Positions 30,501 to 41,336 of a stretch of 64,000 bases of DNA are shown one piece after another; position 1 is the stretch's first letter, and each line of letters opens with the position of its first letter. Both the position numbers and the translations under genes were made by a program. The notes under the pieces are model-generated. The model was not told where the DNA came from, searched no databases, and saw only the letters and a program-made list of their open reading frames with translations. This stretch comes from Trypanosoma brucei gambiense DAL972 (Eukaryota > Euglenozoa > Kinetoplastea > Trypanosomatida > Trypanosomatidae), in assembly GCF_000210295.1 (NCBI RefSeq), contig NC_026735.1, forward strand, positions 631,749 through 695,748, written 5' to 3'.

Positions 30501-33500
30501 CCCTTCCGCAATCGAAGTGGCCGCAACTGAAGGCTATTAAAGCGCAACTGGAACCGTATTACGTGCTGTGGGAGGTTGTAAGTCACTTTCAAAACGAGAG
30601 TGAGCGGTGGCTGAATACGCGCCTCCACGCGCTACAACCGTTCGAAGCTGATCGACAACTAACGGACTGGGCGAAAAAGGTAGCAGTTGTGTCTAAAAAG
30701 ATTAAGGAGGCGGAACCACTAGCTGTGGCAAAGCGAATCCGTGAAAATATAGCTATCTTCAAGCCGAACATTTCTCTGCTGTATGCGCTTCGGAGTAACT
30801 TACAGGCGACGCACTGGAAAGCCATTTTCCAAGTGTGCGGTGTGCCGAGGGAAAAGCAAAATTTAGGCGCCGGAGGCTCGGAGTCAAACGATTCTCGACC
30901 ATTCAGTGACTTCATCAAGCTAGGCATGCTGGACTTCATGCCTCAGATAGAAAGCATCGCAGCCGTAGCGCAGAAGTCGTTCGAGTTGGAAAGTGAGCTC
31001 ATGGCGATGGAGACGGAATGGAAGAAACTCCTCTTTGAGATTGAGCCGTACCAAGATACATACAAGCTCAAGGCAAATGATATCATGCAGTTGACTTTGG
31101 ATGAGCACATACTAAAGACGCAATCTATGCTGGGGAAGCCGATTGTGCGCCAAGCTCCCGCGCTTCAGGCGCGCGTACTACAGTGGGAGAAACTGCTAGA
31201 CAAGGTTCAATGTACAATGGATGAATGGTTCAAGTGCCAGGGCACGTGGGCTTACCTTGAGCCTATTTTTTCGTCTGCGGATATTTCCCGCAGCTTGCCA
31301 AAGGAGAAACAGCTTTTTGTTGTCATCGATGAGTCGTGGCACAAAATTATGGAACAGGCGCGCACCACACCGCAGATACTAACTAGATGCCAAGATGAAT
31401 TGCTGCTGCGGACGCTAGTTGAAAATAACAACAACCTTGACATCATTCTTAAGAAGCTGCAACAATTTCTCGAAACGAAGCGAATGGCCTTTCCGAGGTT
31501 CTACTTCATTTCTAACGAGGAGTTGCTCCAAATATTGTCGGACAGCAAGGATCCATACCTCGTGCAACCGTATCTCAGCAAGTGTTTTGAAGGCATTAAG
31601 CGTATTCATTTCGCGGATGCGCATGATATCCTTGCAATGGAATCATCTGAAGGGGAAGTCGTGCGTCTAGTAAAGACAATTAACCCGAATGATTTCCAAA
31701 ATAGAGTAGAGTTGTGGTTGCAGGGTCTGGAGACTACTATGAAGGAAACCATTTTAGACCAACTGAAGCAGGCGACGGCTGATTATGTACAACGCAAAAA
31801 GCGGGCAGAATTTATTCGTGCATGGCCAGGCCAGGTGGTTATTGCCATCTGTTCGCTTTATTGGACTATGGAGGCAACAGAGGCGATGAGTAAGGAGGGA
31901 ACTGTGGGTCTGACAAGTTACCACGAGAAGTGTGTTGGACAGCTCGACGAACTTATTGTACTCGTGCGAGATCGCAACCTCGCAGTGGTGGAACGGTGCA
32001 CGTTGGAAGCGCTGGTCGTGGTGGAAGTGCACGCGAAGGATATCATAGGGCAGCTTTCAGAGAAAGGTGTGGATTCACCGAAAAGCTTTGACTGGCTGGC
32101 TCAGCTACGGTACTACTGGGAGGAGGGCCACCTTCAAGTGCATCAAATTAATGCCTCGCTACGCTACGGCTACGAGTACTTGGGTAACACCGGCAGGCTT
32201 GTCATCACACCGTTGACGGACCGTTGCTATCGGACTCTCATTGGTGCACTGCACTTAAACTACGGTGGCGCACCGGAAGGCCCTGCTGGTACCGGAAAGA
32301 CAGAAACAACAAAGGATCTTGCGAAAGCTCTGGGTAAGTACTGTGTGGTGTATAACTGCTCAGATCAGATCACAGCGAAGGATATGGCAAAGCTCTTCAA
32401 GGGCCTATCGCAGTCAGGATCGTGGGGGTGCTTTGATGAATTCAACCGTATTGAAATTCAGGTCCTTTCTGTGATCGCGCAGCAGGTAGCGGTAATTCAG
32501 GAAGCTATTATCCAGAAGCGCTCGGAATTTATATTCGACGGCGCGCAGATTCGCTTGGATCCTGGCTGTGCTATCTTTATCACCATGAATCCTGGGTACG
32601 CTGGACGTGCTGAGCTTCCAGATAACCTCAAGGCGCTTTTTCGACCGGTGGCAATGATGGTGCCCAACTATGCTATGATTGGTGAGATTCAGCTGTATTC
32701 ATACGGTTTCCTCTATGGTAAGGAGTTGGCGGAAAAGATCGTCGCCACTTACCGTCTGTGCTCGGAACAGCTATCATCTCAGGACCACTATGACTACGGT
32801 ATGCGTGCCGTGAAGGCTGTGTTGACTGCGGCTGGTCGCTTGAAGAGGGCGTACCCTGACGAAGACGAAATGGTACTGATGCTGCGTTCCATCCAAGATG
32901 TTAACCTTCCCAAGTTCCTGACGCAGGATGTGGAACTTTTTAAGGGAATCATTTCCGATTTGTTCCCCGGTGTGAACTTACCAGAACCCGACTATGTGGA
33001 CATGCACAATGCCCTTGTGAAGGTGTGTACAACACGTAATTTGCAGCTCACGCCCTACTTTGAGCTGAAGGTGAGGCAGACGTATGAAATGATTGTTGTG
33101 CGTCACGGAATGATGTTGGTTGGGTATTCTTTTGGTGGAAAAACGAAGGTATTGCACTGTCTGTCAGAGTCTCTTGGCCTCATGGAAGCTGTTGGGAAGG
33201 AACGACGCACACGTCTCTTCACAATGAATCCAAAATCAGTAACGATGCCACAGTTGTACGGCAAGGTGGAGCAGTCGGGTGAATGGACGGACGGTATTCT
33301 ACCCTACAGATTCAGGCTCGCTGCGCAGGACACTTCCACCGACCGTAAGTGGCTTGTCCTTGACGGGCCTGTAGATGCAGTGTGGATTGAGAACATGAAT
33401 ACTGTCCTCGACGATAATAAAAAACTCTGCCTTCAGAATGGTGATATCATCGCAATGTCCAAAGAGATGAATCTTATATTTGAGGTACAAGATCTCGCAC

Positions 33501-36500
33501 ACGCTTCACCCGCCACCGTCTCCCGTTGTGGTATGGTATATGTGGAGCCGGACTCCCTTGGTTGGCGTTGCCTAATCGACTCCTACTTCAACACCATTCC
33601 GGAGCAGCTGCGAAAGGAAGAAGCTGCCGTAGCAGCTCTGCGCAAACTTGTGGACGTTTTTCTGCAACCTATGCTGGATGTGGCGCGGAGGGAGGTAAAA
33701 CCGGTGATTCCCCAGGGTGCCCTTGTGGCTGTGTCGGGCTTTATCAAGCTCTTCTCGACGCTCTTGTCCAGCCTCCCCTCTGCTGAAGAGACCGCGGCGG
33801 CGGCGGCCGTAGACCCCTCCACGCTAGAGCGCAACCTTCTAATGAAGATTGAGGGCTGGTTTCTTTTCTCGCTTGTTTGGTCCGTCGGGGGATGCCTCTT
33901 TACAAAGGATCGCGCTATATTCAGCAATGCACTGCACACTCTAATTTCCTCCGCAGCTTCAGAGGGCTTGTACAAATTTGTCCTTCCCCTTATGGAAAAC
34001 AAGCGCTCCTTCTTCGACTTCCGTCTAGAAACGGAGGACGGCGTTCGTTTCGCCCAATGGATCGACTACGTGCCGAGTTTGGTTATTGAAGAGGAGACCG
34101 AATACCAAGACGTCATTGTACCAACAAGCGCACAGTTGAGGTTCTCGTACCTGACGCAACTTATGATCAATTCCATGCATCCAGTTCTCCTAGTTGGTGA
34201 CACAGGAACTGGTAAGACAATTATGATGAAGGCTCTGCTAAAGTCGCTTCCTGAGGACACATACGCGCTCAATATGATCCAGTTTTCCGCGCAAACATCC
34301 GCTGGTAACCTCCAGCGGCGCATCGATGGTAGTTTAGAAAAGCGCCGCAAGGGGGTATATGGCCCGCCCATCAACAAAAGAATGATTATCTTTGTTGACG
34401 ATACCAACCTGCCCCAAGTGGAGGAATATGGTGCCCAACCACCAATTGAACTGCTCCGTCAGTTTCTTGACCATGGTGCCTGGTACAACCACTCGAAGGA
34501 TGGCATTGAGTACCGTCGGTTGGTGGATGTTTTGTTAGTCTGTGCGATGGGTCCTTCAGGTGGAGGACGGAGTGAAGTTACCCAGCGGTTTGCCAGGCAT
34601 TTCAACAGTATCGCCGTTCCAGCCTTTGACGAGCCAACCCTACAGAAGATATTCACAACCCTGATAGACTGGATTTTGGGGAAGGGTTTCCCTCCGGCGC
34701 TTCGAGGGATGGGTTCGGCGCTTGTCAGTGCGACAGTGGAGCTTTACGAAACGTTAGTGGACAAGTTGAAGCCCTCACCGGAGAAGTCACACTACACTTT
34801 CAACTTACGTGACGTGAGCAAGGTGTTTCAAGGTATCGACATGGCTAATCCGGCTAAAATCACAGATGAGTTGAAACTTGGGCAGTTGTGGTTGCATGAA
34901 GTCTCCCGCGCCTTTGCCGATCGCTTCACGGAAGATAAGGACACGGCATGGTTCTTCGGCGAGGTATGCAAGTTATCGATGAGTCACCTGAAGTTATCGT
35001 TAGATAGTGTCAAAACTGCGGAGATTCCAACGCTGTTCTCCACGTTTATGAACGAAGAGGGTATTTATGAGGAGATCACTGATGCGGCGGAGGCCCGAAG
35101 GGTGCTGGAGGGTAAAGTAGAGTCGTACAATGCTTTGTCGGGCTCTGGAGAGCTGGATCTCGTTATATTCAATTATGTGCTGATACACGTAGCGCGCATC
35201 TGCCGGGTTCTTCACCAGCCTGGTGGCCATCTTCTTCTGATCGGTGTCGGTGGAAGCGGGCGGCGGAGCTGCGCTAGGTTCGCCGCTTTTCTGCAAGAAT
35301 GTGACTACATGACCATTACACCCACGAAGGACTACGATCATTCCAACTTCTTAGATGACATCCGTACCCTGTTGTTGCGCACGGGTAGAGATGGTTACAC
35401 CACTGTCTTTGTTATGGCGGACACACAGATCTCATCAGAAAATTTCTTGGAAGATATTTGTAGTCTTCTGAACACCAGCGAGGTTCCTGGTATATGGGAC
35501 GCGAAGCAGGATAAGGAAGCATATGAGGATGCCGTGGCTGCGCTCCGTGAGGTTGGAAAGGAGCTCGGTCGTCCTGATAGTGCCGAGGCTTTACAAGCCC
35601 TATTCACGGAGCGCTGTAGAAAGTACATGCACATTGCCCTCTGTTTCTCGCCCATTGGCAGTGCGCTACGTGATAGACTTCGTAAGTTTCCCTCCTTAGT
35701 GAACTGCACAACCATTGATTGGTTCAGTGATTGGCCAGAAGACGGTCTGCGCTCCGTCGCGGCAAGGTTCCTTTCAAAGGTGGAACTCACGGAACGGGAG
35801 CGCGCGGCGGCGGAGGAGATGTTCGTGCAGTTTCAGCAGCAAGTGCGTGACCTTGGAAGAGTGTACTTTGATGAAATGAGGCAGTATACCTATGTGACGC
35901 CAACTTCCTACTTGGATCTGCTCTCAACTTTTGCCCGTATGCTGTGCGAAAAGCGGACAGAGCTCACGGCCATGATGCACCGTTACGCCAATGGTTTGAC
36001 GCAGTTGAAGAAGACGGAGGACCAGGTTGAGGTCATGCAGCAGGAGCTGGCTCTAATGCGACCGGAGCTTGCGAAGAAGCAGTTGGAGACGGATAATCTA
36101 ATCAAAGAAGTGGAACTGGAGAGTAAACTCGCGGAGGAGCAGCGCGCCATCGTTGCCGTGGATGAAGCGGCAGCGAATGAACAGGCAGCAGCTGCAAAGG
36201 AGATCAAAGATGCTTCGCAGCAGAAGGTGGATGAGGCGCAGCCGCTCGTGGAGCAGGCGCAGCGTGCGGTTCTCGACCTAGATCCAAAGGCTCTGCAGGA
36301 GATCAAGGCACTTAAAACGCCACCTCAGGGTGTGAAGTATGTAATTGAAGTTCTGTGTACGTTGCTGGGTGGGCAGTATAAACCGAAGGCAGTGCGTGAC
36401 GCCCTCACGGGAAGCGTAACAGTTCCATACTGGGAACATGCCAAAGTTACACTGCTTACGGCAGAGTTCAAGAGCACGCTGCTGAATGCGTATCCTGTGA

Positions 36501-39500
36501 TTGTCGATACCGCACCTAATGAGCAAATAGAGGAAGTGAAGAAGAAGATGACAAACGACATGTTCAAAAACGAGAACATTAAAAAGACTTCTGTGGCGCT
36601 TCTTGGTGTGGCGACGTACATCCGAGCGGTGGTGGAGTACTACAAGCAGAACAAGATTATTAAACCGCTACTGGCGCAAGCCGCGGCGGCGCAGCAAGAA
36701 TACGATGCTGCCATGGAAAGTTTAAACAGGAAGAAGGAAGAACTGCGTATTGTAAATGAAAAGTTAGAGGCGCTCACGAATCACCTTGAGGCCGTGAAGA
36801 AAGATAAACAGGATCTGGAAGAGAAGGTAAACGACACAGATGTCAAACTTACTCGTGCGAAAAAACTTATCGAGGGCCTCGGCGGTGAAAAGGTGCGGTT
36901 TGCCGGGGAAAGCAAGCGATTTGAAGAAGAGCTCAAGTACGTGGTGGGCAATGTCGTTGTTAGCGCCGGTGTCGTCGCCTACATGGGACCATTCTTGCAC
37001 AAATACCGTGAGAGGGCCACTCGAACATGGCTTGACATGTGCAAGAAACATAACATGTTGGTGTCAGAAGACTTTGCGCTGGCGAAGTTCGTTGGGTCGC
37101 CCATCGATATCCAAGCATGGAAGCTCCAACAGCTCCCCTCCGATAGCTTCTCAATTGACAATGCAATCATCGTGAAGACATCTGGTAGGTGGCCATTGTT
37201 CGTAGATCCGCAACAGCAAGCGAATAACTGGATTCGAAACATGGAGCGCGCCAACGATTTGATTATCACGCGACCTTCAGAGGCCGACTGCATGAAAGTA
37301 ATCCGGAATGCCGTCTCGCAAGGGCAACCCGTGTTGTTTGAGTGCGTAGAGGAGACGTTGGACCCGACTCTTGAAAATCTGCTTCTTAAGCGCCTGACAC
37401 GGGAGGGAAATCTCATGGTAGTCCATCTCGGAGAGCCTGTCGTTTATAATGAAGGTTTCCGCTTCTACATGACAACCAAGCTTCCACGGCCACACTACCT
37501 CCCGGAGGTGAGCACAAAAGTGACGTTGATTAATTTCATGATAACTCAACATGGCCTGCAAGACCAGTTGTTACAGCGTGTCATGATGAGTGAACGGCGC
37601 GAAGTTGAGGAGAAGAAGCAGGCCCTGACGCTGGAAGCGGCAGAGAACCAGGCGAACTTGAAGACGACGGAGGATAAAATTCTCGCGATTCTATCGTCCG
37701 AGGGGAATATACTAGAAAGTGAGACGGCTATCGAGGAGCTCGACAGCTCCAAGGTGCAAAGTGACCAGATCGCGAAGCGCCAGGGAGAAATTGAGGCGAT
37801 GGAGCGCATTAGTGACCGCACGCGAAGCCTTTTTGTTCCTGTTGCTAACCTAGGCGCGACTCTTTTCTTCTGTGTAACAGAGTTGGCTAACATTGACCCC
37901 ATGTATCAGAATTCGCTGAGCTCCTATGTGACAATCTTTCAGGAGGCTCTGCAGACCAGCGAGGCGTCTGAAGACGTGGAGGCACGCAACCTCAACATAA
38001 AGTTGACATTTCAAAAATCACTGTATCAACGGATCTGCCGTTCTCTGTTTGCTCGGGATCAGCTCCTCTTCTCTTTCATTATGTGCCTAAAGGTGCACGA
38101 GGTGGATCCGAGGCAATTACGTTGGCTGCTTACAGGTGGTTTTGAGGCGGATGAGGGAATGACACCTAACCCCTTCGCATCATGGCTCCCTAGTCAATGC
38201 TGGAAACTTGTTTGGCGCGCCAGCACACAGCTCCCAGAACTGAAGTCACTGCAGGATATGGTACGTGAATATGAGTCGTTCTTCCGTAGTTACTACGAGG
38301 AGCCTGATCCTTTCGCTGTTGAGAAACCAGAAGCTATTGCTCAACTGTCTGACATATTGCAACTCATTATCGTTCGCTGTTTTCGCACAGACAAGATCGT
38401 CCCCGCGGTGACGGCGTACGTACATCATAAACTGGGCAGTTTTTTTGTTGAGCCGTCACTGTACACTCTGGACGAGGTGGTTACTGAGCTTGAAGCTGAT
38501 CCTTCAGTACCACTAGTTTTGGTACTGTCGCCTGGTGCCGACCCAAATGTGGAGCTGGACCGTCTTGCGGAGCAGCGAGGGATGAGTGCTCGTCTTTCTA
38601 AGCTTTCTTTAGGCCAGGGTCAAGGTGTGTTCGCGCGTGAACTCATAGAGGAGGGCGTGCAAGCTGGAAACTGGGTGCTGTTGCAGAACTGTCATCTATA
38701 CCAAGACTTTATGCCGGAACTTTCGCGTATTATTGAGAACTACAGCGATAGCACGGCCAAAATGAACCTGCATGCACAATATCGCCTCTGGCTCACATCA
38801 CTTCCGAGCGAAACGTTCCCCATCTCCATCCTGCAGAACGGTGTGAAGCTTGTGCAGGAACCACCAAAAGGACTAAAGAGCAACCTCCTTCAGTCGTATC
38901 TTTCTGATCCTGTTTCCGATCAGACCTTCTTCAACTCCTCAAATAAGCCTGAGGCGTGGCGCAGAATGCTTTTCGGCTTGTGCTTCTTCCATGCCGTAGT
39001 GCAGGAACGTCGCCAGTTTGGACCGCTAGGATGGAACCGTATGTATGAGTTTAATGATACCGACAGGCGCATCAGCGTGCGGCAGTTGCACATGTTTCTT
39101 GAAGAGAGTGACGAAATACCGTACGAAGCCCTTCTGTACCTTACCGGGCAATGCAATTACGGGGGGCGTGTAACAGACGACTGGGACCGCCGCTGCCTCA
39201 TGGCAATTCTCTCGCTGTACATAACCCCCATGGTGCTCGACGATGATTATGCATTCTCAGCTGAGGCACCTGAATACTTCGTCCCTCCATTTGGAGAGTA
39301 CAACTCCTACGTGGAGCATATTCAAGAGTTGCCGCTTCAGCAACCACCCGCTGTATTTGGCCTACATGAGAACGCGAATATCACAAAAGATGAGAGAGAC
39401 GCAAGGAATCTGCTTGAGGCTACGCTCTTGACTCAACCAAGGGACTCCTCTGACACTACATCAAAGTTAGATCCAAAGGCAACGGTTAAGGAAATGGCAC

Positions 39501-40321
39501 ACCACGTCTTCTCTCGTCTCCCGGTACTATTCGACATTGAGCAAATACAGCAAAGACATCCCATTGATTACTCCCAATCAATGAATACTGTATTGTTGCA
39601 GGAGTCGATCCGTTACAACCGGCTCCTGTTTATTGTGCGGCGAACGCTTGTTGATGTGCAAGACGCCATAAATGGTACTGTAGTAATGAGTGCCGACCTT
39701 GAAGAGGTGTTTAATGCAATGTACGATGGTAAGGTGCCCGAAGTATGGAAAAAGCGATCCTATCCATCGCTTAAACCATTTGGTTCATATGTAAACGATT
39801 TGGTAGAGCGGTTGGGGTTTCTGCAGACATGGTGTGATGAGGGACCGCCTTGTACCTTCTGGTTGAGTGGATTTTACTTCACTCAGTCATTCTTAACTGG
39901 TGTTATGCAGAACTACGCTCGTAAGTGGAAGATACCTATTGATAAGTTAATATGGCAGTTTACTGTGATGAAGGAGGAAACATGTGAAGAAGCTCCCGAG
40001 GATGGTTGTTACATTTATGGGTTGTTCTTGGAGGGAGCCGGCTGGGATCCGGTTCAAAACGCGTTGTGTGAGAGCAAGCCGAAGGAACTCTTCGTCAAGT
40101 TCCCGCTGTTGAAGTTGGTGCCTTGCCGTCCCCAAGACCTTCCGGATTCACCGGTGTATAAGTGCCCTTGCTACAAGACAACTGACCGACGCGGTGTGCT
40201 CTCAACAACTGGGCACTCAACCAATTTCATTCTTGTGATTGATTTGCCACGTTTGAAGACGACAGAAGAGAGCCACTGGGTACTCCGGGGTGCAGCCCTC
40301 TTCACGCAGTTGCCGTTTTAG
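27581..40321 (+). CDS. Axonemal dynein heavy chain, inner-arm single-headed type
   Basis: 4246 residues, a complete heavy chain in one open frame. The tail (1 to about 1300) is followed by the linker and the six-AAA motor. P-loops: AAA1 GPAGTGKT (1567-1574), AAA2 GYSFGGKT (1848-1855), AAA3 GDTGTGKT (2206-2213), AAA4 GVGGSGRR (2555-2562). The AAA1 region has the CFDEFNRI Walker B. The stalk coils lie at about 2800-2905 and 3045-3107, with the microtubule-binding tip between them. The C-terminal domain ends in YKTTDRRGVLSTTGHSTNFI, typical of inner-arm chains of the DNAH1/3/7/12 group; length also fits. Outer-arm chains are longer. It drives flagellar bending. The large N-terminal insert at 150-250, with a WRPCRVVAYNESSCCYRIVW motif, recalls DNAH1, but the subgroup needs a tree. 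Confidence 0.95.
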   Translation: MNEEPPQMGKLLLEAEIPEELLKDKTPQEQNIIMRGHLTQRRFEQNETPVVRDVVRQKVKEDVRQLGLKTYPAQRRAQTTNQLNVMREMHQATKFRNPTAAPLPMRLPPLLGKMLRRQNSTGAKSTLLAQDGGASAVNPDAEVEKDGKRLASAQGQGDRVNPSASGRKYFLLEDFDSTDFELHTPEEWVALGEACGGTPARSRYFIKTTNGTEWRPCRVVAYNESSCCYRIVWECDGCSKWTTRLNIIFDDESELKWLERVRQAEAYRDETEAALRSRLYIEQLDKSILAPMDQVQMERILSLVARRFPITTLSLVDCCTREVEELYYYSLKRAQHWREMVSDPEERKRAHLLGLPPPPPGMVTETYTESTKELRGTIDTPSPNFEAARQFVAENLFQTHLLLNTTIHSIHSQWGEYKSQLFCLTQYGKGDTPLQLRLFSDMQSHRGIATAEKLRNEWSMNVRYTILNKLDLHFKFYEDDINRYNGSRMNRFVNLVNIMMTSQLRELLVASLQEYADFIYQYRTVPLDGDEEMEELQEDIEEAQHWVRRQNEWKAKLRADAEGEQERLRSGGASAGPTGSSRRVPPKAEEEDADGEVPFVWRLGQFRNSIPYTRRVVEMTMNTRGLQPLFILNLVEEDGRVVFFPTLEEVKLRVRGVFESCFEHADRIQGMGDQLFPLLQLPQVILQPLGPQEPVVCEARRLIDKALEDNVEAPMQLLQMYQTFEYILRLDPNDLVEEANERQLSLHDFDWTFERLTRDKERIVHRTHNHVKYEMFFIDCTGIKTTLITKATNVQDALMEALAQRLRGNCTSIINEYNMMSNRMAVEPRTPEELQELRDFLDAIPGRQEQINVVFDTVTSGFDLLFKYRYDFSPEACYDYHTAYEWPRLLQQGLEDGNFRSREYRTLLMQVLRDNCEVLTENIVRLANTVEDFTHFGDDARADQYYEHAKALEQRIREHQAQMQLYNSHETLFALPQSKWPQLKAIKAQLEPYYVLWEVVSHFQNESERWLNTRLHALQPFEADRQLTDWAKKVAVVSKKIKEAEPLAVAKRIRENIAIFKPNISLLYALRSNLQATHWKAIFQVCGVPREKQNLGAGGSESNDSRPFSDFIKLGMLDFMPQIESIAAVAQKSFELESELMAMETEWKKLLFEIEPYQDTYKLKANDIMQLTLDEHILKTQSMLGKPIVRQAPALQARVLQWEKLLDKVQCTMDEWFKCQGTWAYLEPIFSSADISRSLPKEKQLFVVIDESWHKIMEQARTTPQILTRCQDELLLRTLVENNNNLDIILKKLQQFLETKRMAFPRFYFISNEELLQILSDSKDPYLVQPYLSKCFEGIKRIHFADAHDILAMESSEGEVVRLVKTINPNDFQNRVELWLQGLETTMKETILDQLKQATADYVQRKKRAEFIRAWPGQVVIAICSLYWTMEATEAMSKEGTVGLTSYHEKCVGQLDELIVLVRDRNLAVVERCTLEALVVVEVHAKDIIGQLSEKGVDSPKSFDWLAQLRYYWEEGHLQVHQINASLRYGYEYLGNTGRLVITPLTDRCYRTLIGALHLNYGGAPEGPAGTGKTETTKDLAKALGKYCVVYNCSDQITAKDMAKLFKGLSQSGSWGCFDEFNRIEIQVLSVIAQQVAVIQEAIIQKRSEFIFDGAQIRLDPGCAIFITMNPGYAGRAELPDNLKALFRPVAMMVPNYAMIGEIQLYSYGFLYGKELAEKIVATYRLCSEQLSSQDHYDYGMRAVKAVLTAAGRLKRAYPDEDEMVLMLRSIQDVNLPKFLTQDVELFKGIISDLFPGVNLPEPDYVDMHNALVKVCTTRNLQLTPYFELKVRQTYEMIVVRHGMMLVGYSFGGKTKVLHCLSESLGLMEAVGKERRTRLFTMNPKSVTMPQLYGKVEQSGEWTDGILPYRFRLAAQDTSTDRKWLVLDGPVDAVWIENMNTVLDDNKKLCLQNGDIIAMSKEMNLIFEVQDLAHASPATVSRCGMVYVEPDSLGWRCLIDSYFNTIPEQLRKEEAAVAALRKLVDVFLQPMLDVARREVKPVIPQGALVAVSGFIKLFSTLLSSLPSAEETAAAAAVDPSTLERNLLMKIEGWFLFSLVWSVGGCLFTKDRAIFSNALHTLISSAASEGLYKFVLPLMENKRSFFDFRLETEDGVRFAQWIDYVPSLVIEEETEYQDVIVPTSAQLRFSYLTQLMINSMHPVLLVGDTGTGKTIMMKALLKSLPEDTYALNMIQFSAQTSAGNLQRRIDGSLEKRRKGVYGPPINKRMIIFVDDTNLPQVEEYGAQPPIELLRQFLDHGAWYNHSKDGIEYRRLVDVLLVCAMGPSGGGRSEVTQRFARHFNSIAVPAFDEPTLQKIFTTLIDWILGKGFPPALRGMGSALVSATVELYETLVDKLKPSPEKSHYTFNLRDVSKVFQGIDMANPAKITDELKLGQLWLHEVSRAFADRFTEDKDTAWFFGEVCKLSMSHLKLSLDSVKTAEIPTLFSTFMNEEGIYEEITDAAEARRVLEGKVESYNALSGSGELDLVIFNYVLIHVARICRVLHQPGGHLLLIGVGGSGRRSCARFAAFLQECDYMTITPTKDYDHSNFLDDIRTLLLRTGRDGYTTVFVMADTQISSENFLEDICSLLNTSEVPGIWDAKQDKEAYEDAVAALREVGKELGRPDSAEALQALFTERCRKYMHIALCFSPIGSALRDRLRKFPSLVNCTTIDWFSDWPEDGLRSVAARFLSKVELTERERAAAEEMFVQFQQQVRDLGRVYFDEMRQYTYVTPTSYLDLLSTFARMLCEKRTELTAMMHRYANGLTQLKKTEDQVEVMQQELALMRPELAKKQLETDNLIKEVELESKLAEEQRAIVAVDEAAANEQAAAAKEIKDASQQKVDEAQPLVEQAQRAVLDLDPKALQEIKALKTPPQGVKYVIEVLCTLLGGQYKPKAVRDALTGSVTVPYWEHAKVTLLTAEFKSTLLNAYPVIVDTAPNEQIEEVKKKMTNDMFKNENIKKTSVALLGVATYIRAVVEYYKQNKIIKPLLAQAAAAQQEYDAAMESLNRKKEELRIVNEKLEALTNHLEAVKKDKQDLEEKVNDTDVKLTRAKKLIEGLGGEKVRFAGESKRFEEELKYVVGNVVVSAGVVAYMGPFLHKYRERATRTWLDMCKKHNMLVSEDFALAKFVGSPIDIQAWKLQQLPSDSFSIDNAIIVKTSGRWPLFVDPQQQANNWIRNMERANDLIITRPSEADCMKVIRNAVSQGQPVLFECVEETLDPTLENLLLKRLTREGNLMVVHLGEPVVYNEGFRFYMTTKLPRPHYLPEVSTKVTLINFMITQHGLQDQLLQRVMMSERREVEEKKQALTLEAAENQANLKTTEDKILAILSSEGNILESETAIEELDSSKVQSDQIAKRQGEIEAMERISDRTRSLFVPVANLGATLFFCVTELANIDPMYQNSLSSYVTIFQEALQTSEASEDVEARNLNIKLTFQKSLYQRICRSLFARDQLLFSFIMCLKVHEVDPRQLRWLLTGGFEADEGMTPNPFASWLPSQCWKLVWRASTQLPELKSLQDMVREYESFFRSYYEEPDPFAVEKPEAIAQLSDILQLIIVRCFRTDKIVPAVTAYVHHKLGSFFVEPSLYTLDEVVTELEADPSVPLVLVLSPGADPNVELDRLAEQRGMSARLSKLSLGQGQGVFARELIEEGVQAGNWVLLQNCHLYQDFMPELSRIIENYSDSTAKMNLHAQYRLWLTSLPSETFPISILQNGVKLVQEPPKGLKSNLLQSYLSDPVSDQTFFNSSNKPEAWRRMLFGLCFFHAVVQERRQFGPLGWNRMYEFNDTDRRISVRQLHMFLEESDEIPYEALLYLTGQCNYGGRVTDDWDRRCLMAILSLYITPMVLDDDYAFSAEAPEYFVPPFGEYNSYVEHIQELPLQQPPAVFGLHENANITKDERDARNLLEATLLTQPRDSSDTTSKLDPKATVKEMAHHVFSRLPVLFDIEQIQQRHPIDYSQSMNTVLLQESIRYNRLLFIVRRTLVDVQDAINGTVVMSADLEEVFNAMYDGKVPEVWKKRSYPSLKPFGSYVNDLVERLGFLQTWCDEGPPCTFWLSGFYFTQSFLTGVMQNYARKWKIPIDKLIWQFTVMKEETCEEAPEDGCYIYGLFLEGAGWDPVQNALCESKPKELFVKFPLLKLVPCRPQDLPDSPVYKCPCYKTTDRRGVLSTTGHSTNFILVIDLPRLKTTEESHWVLRGAALFTQLPF

Positions 40322-41336
40322 ATGTAGACTTACGCGATGTACCAAATGCAAAACTTCTTAGGAAAGGAGAAGAGCTGTGTAGAAATATATATATTTAGTT
40401 GTGATAGAAAAAGATGAAGAGTAGATCAGACTACTAGTTTATTGTGTACCTCCGTGTTGTTGGTGTTTGTCTGGTGTGGTTTCGTACTCCCCCCCCCCCG
40501 TTTCCATCACTTTGAATGTTTATATTTGCATTTGAAACCCCTATAGTCGATACCCCGCCTCGCACGCACTGCAGTTTGCAATGTGAAGATGGAATGGACG
40601 ATTGTATCAAACCCCTTTTTCTATCACTAATGGTTTTTGACATGTACACTACCACAGCACGTGTGTTCTTGAACGATAGCATGTCACCCCACCTTCCTCC
40701 CTCCGCCTCTTCCCTGCTTGATGCTTCTTGTTTCACTTCATAGTAGTAGTTTCTTACCTCTATGCTAGGTTGTGTTGTGCGCCTACACGCCTCTTGCCGC
40801 TGTGAAGCTCACCATACCACCAGCGGGTGTGAGACGGCAGTCGACGCTAACCGGCCATTTGTCGCAATGTGGAGGGAAAGAAGTGGTTGTGGCAGCAGAC
40901 TAGCGGGGGAGCGCATGCGGAATCAGTGGGAACGAACACTTTCCAATGCCGTTGCAACTATTTTACTGCTTCTTCCTGTGTGCATATATATATATAATTT
41001 TCTTCTTTCACTGTAGACGGATGTCCTTCATTGTCACGGTACTTTAAGTGATCAAACCAGACTATCTTACTGTTCCATGTTTCTCTGCTTCTGACATAGT
41101 ACGGTGAATACTATAGTAAACGCTTTTTAGAGATACATAGAGGAGGGGGATAATAAAAGTGGCAAACGCAGCATAGATAGTATTTGGTTTATCGTTGGCA
41201 GCCGTTGAAGGGTGGGTGAGTTTTGAAGTGCCGTTACGCACACCGACCGCGTAGCCTAGTACCTGGTTCATTTAAAGGAGGAAAAGGAGAACGGAAGTAT
41301 TATTCATCCCATCTCCCCTCTCGTCAGCTCATTTCG
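40322..41336 (+). promoter_or_regulatory. Intergenic region with trans-splice acceptor for the trans-sialidase-like gene
   Basis: About 1 kb without a supported gene; it holds a C11 run (40489-40499) and TA-rich microsatellites (about 40985-40996). The acceptor is at the right end: a pyrimidine-rich tract (41303-41325) and AG at 41326-41327, nine bases before the ATG at 41337. Confidence 0.6.
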
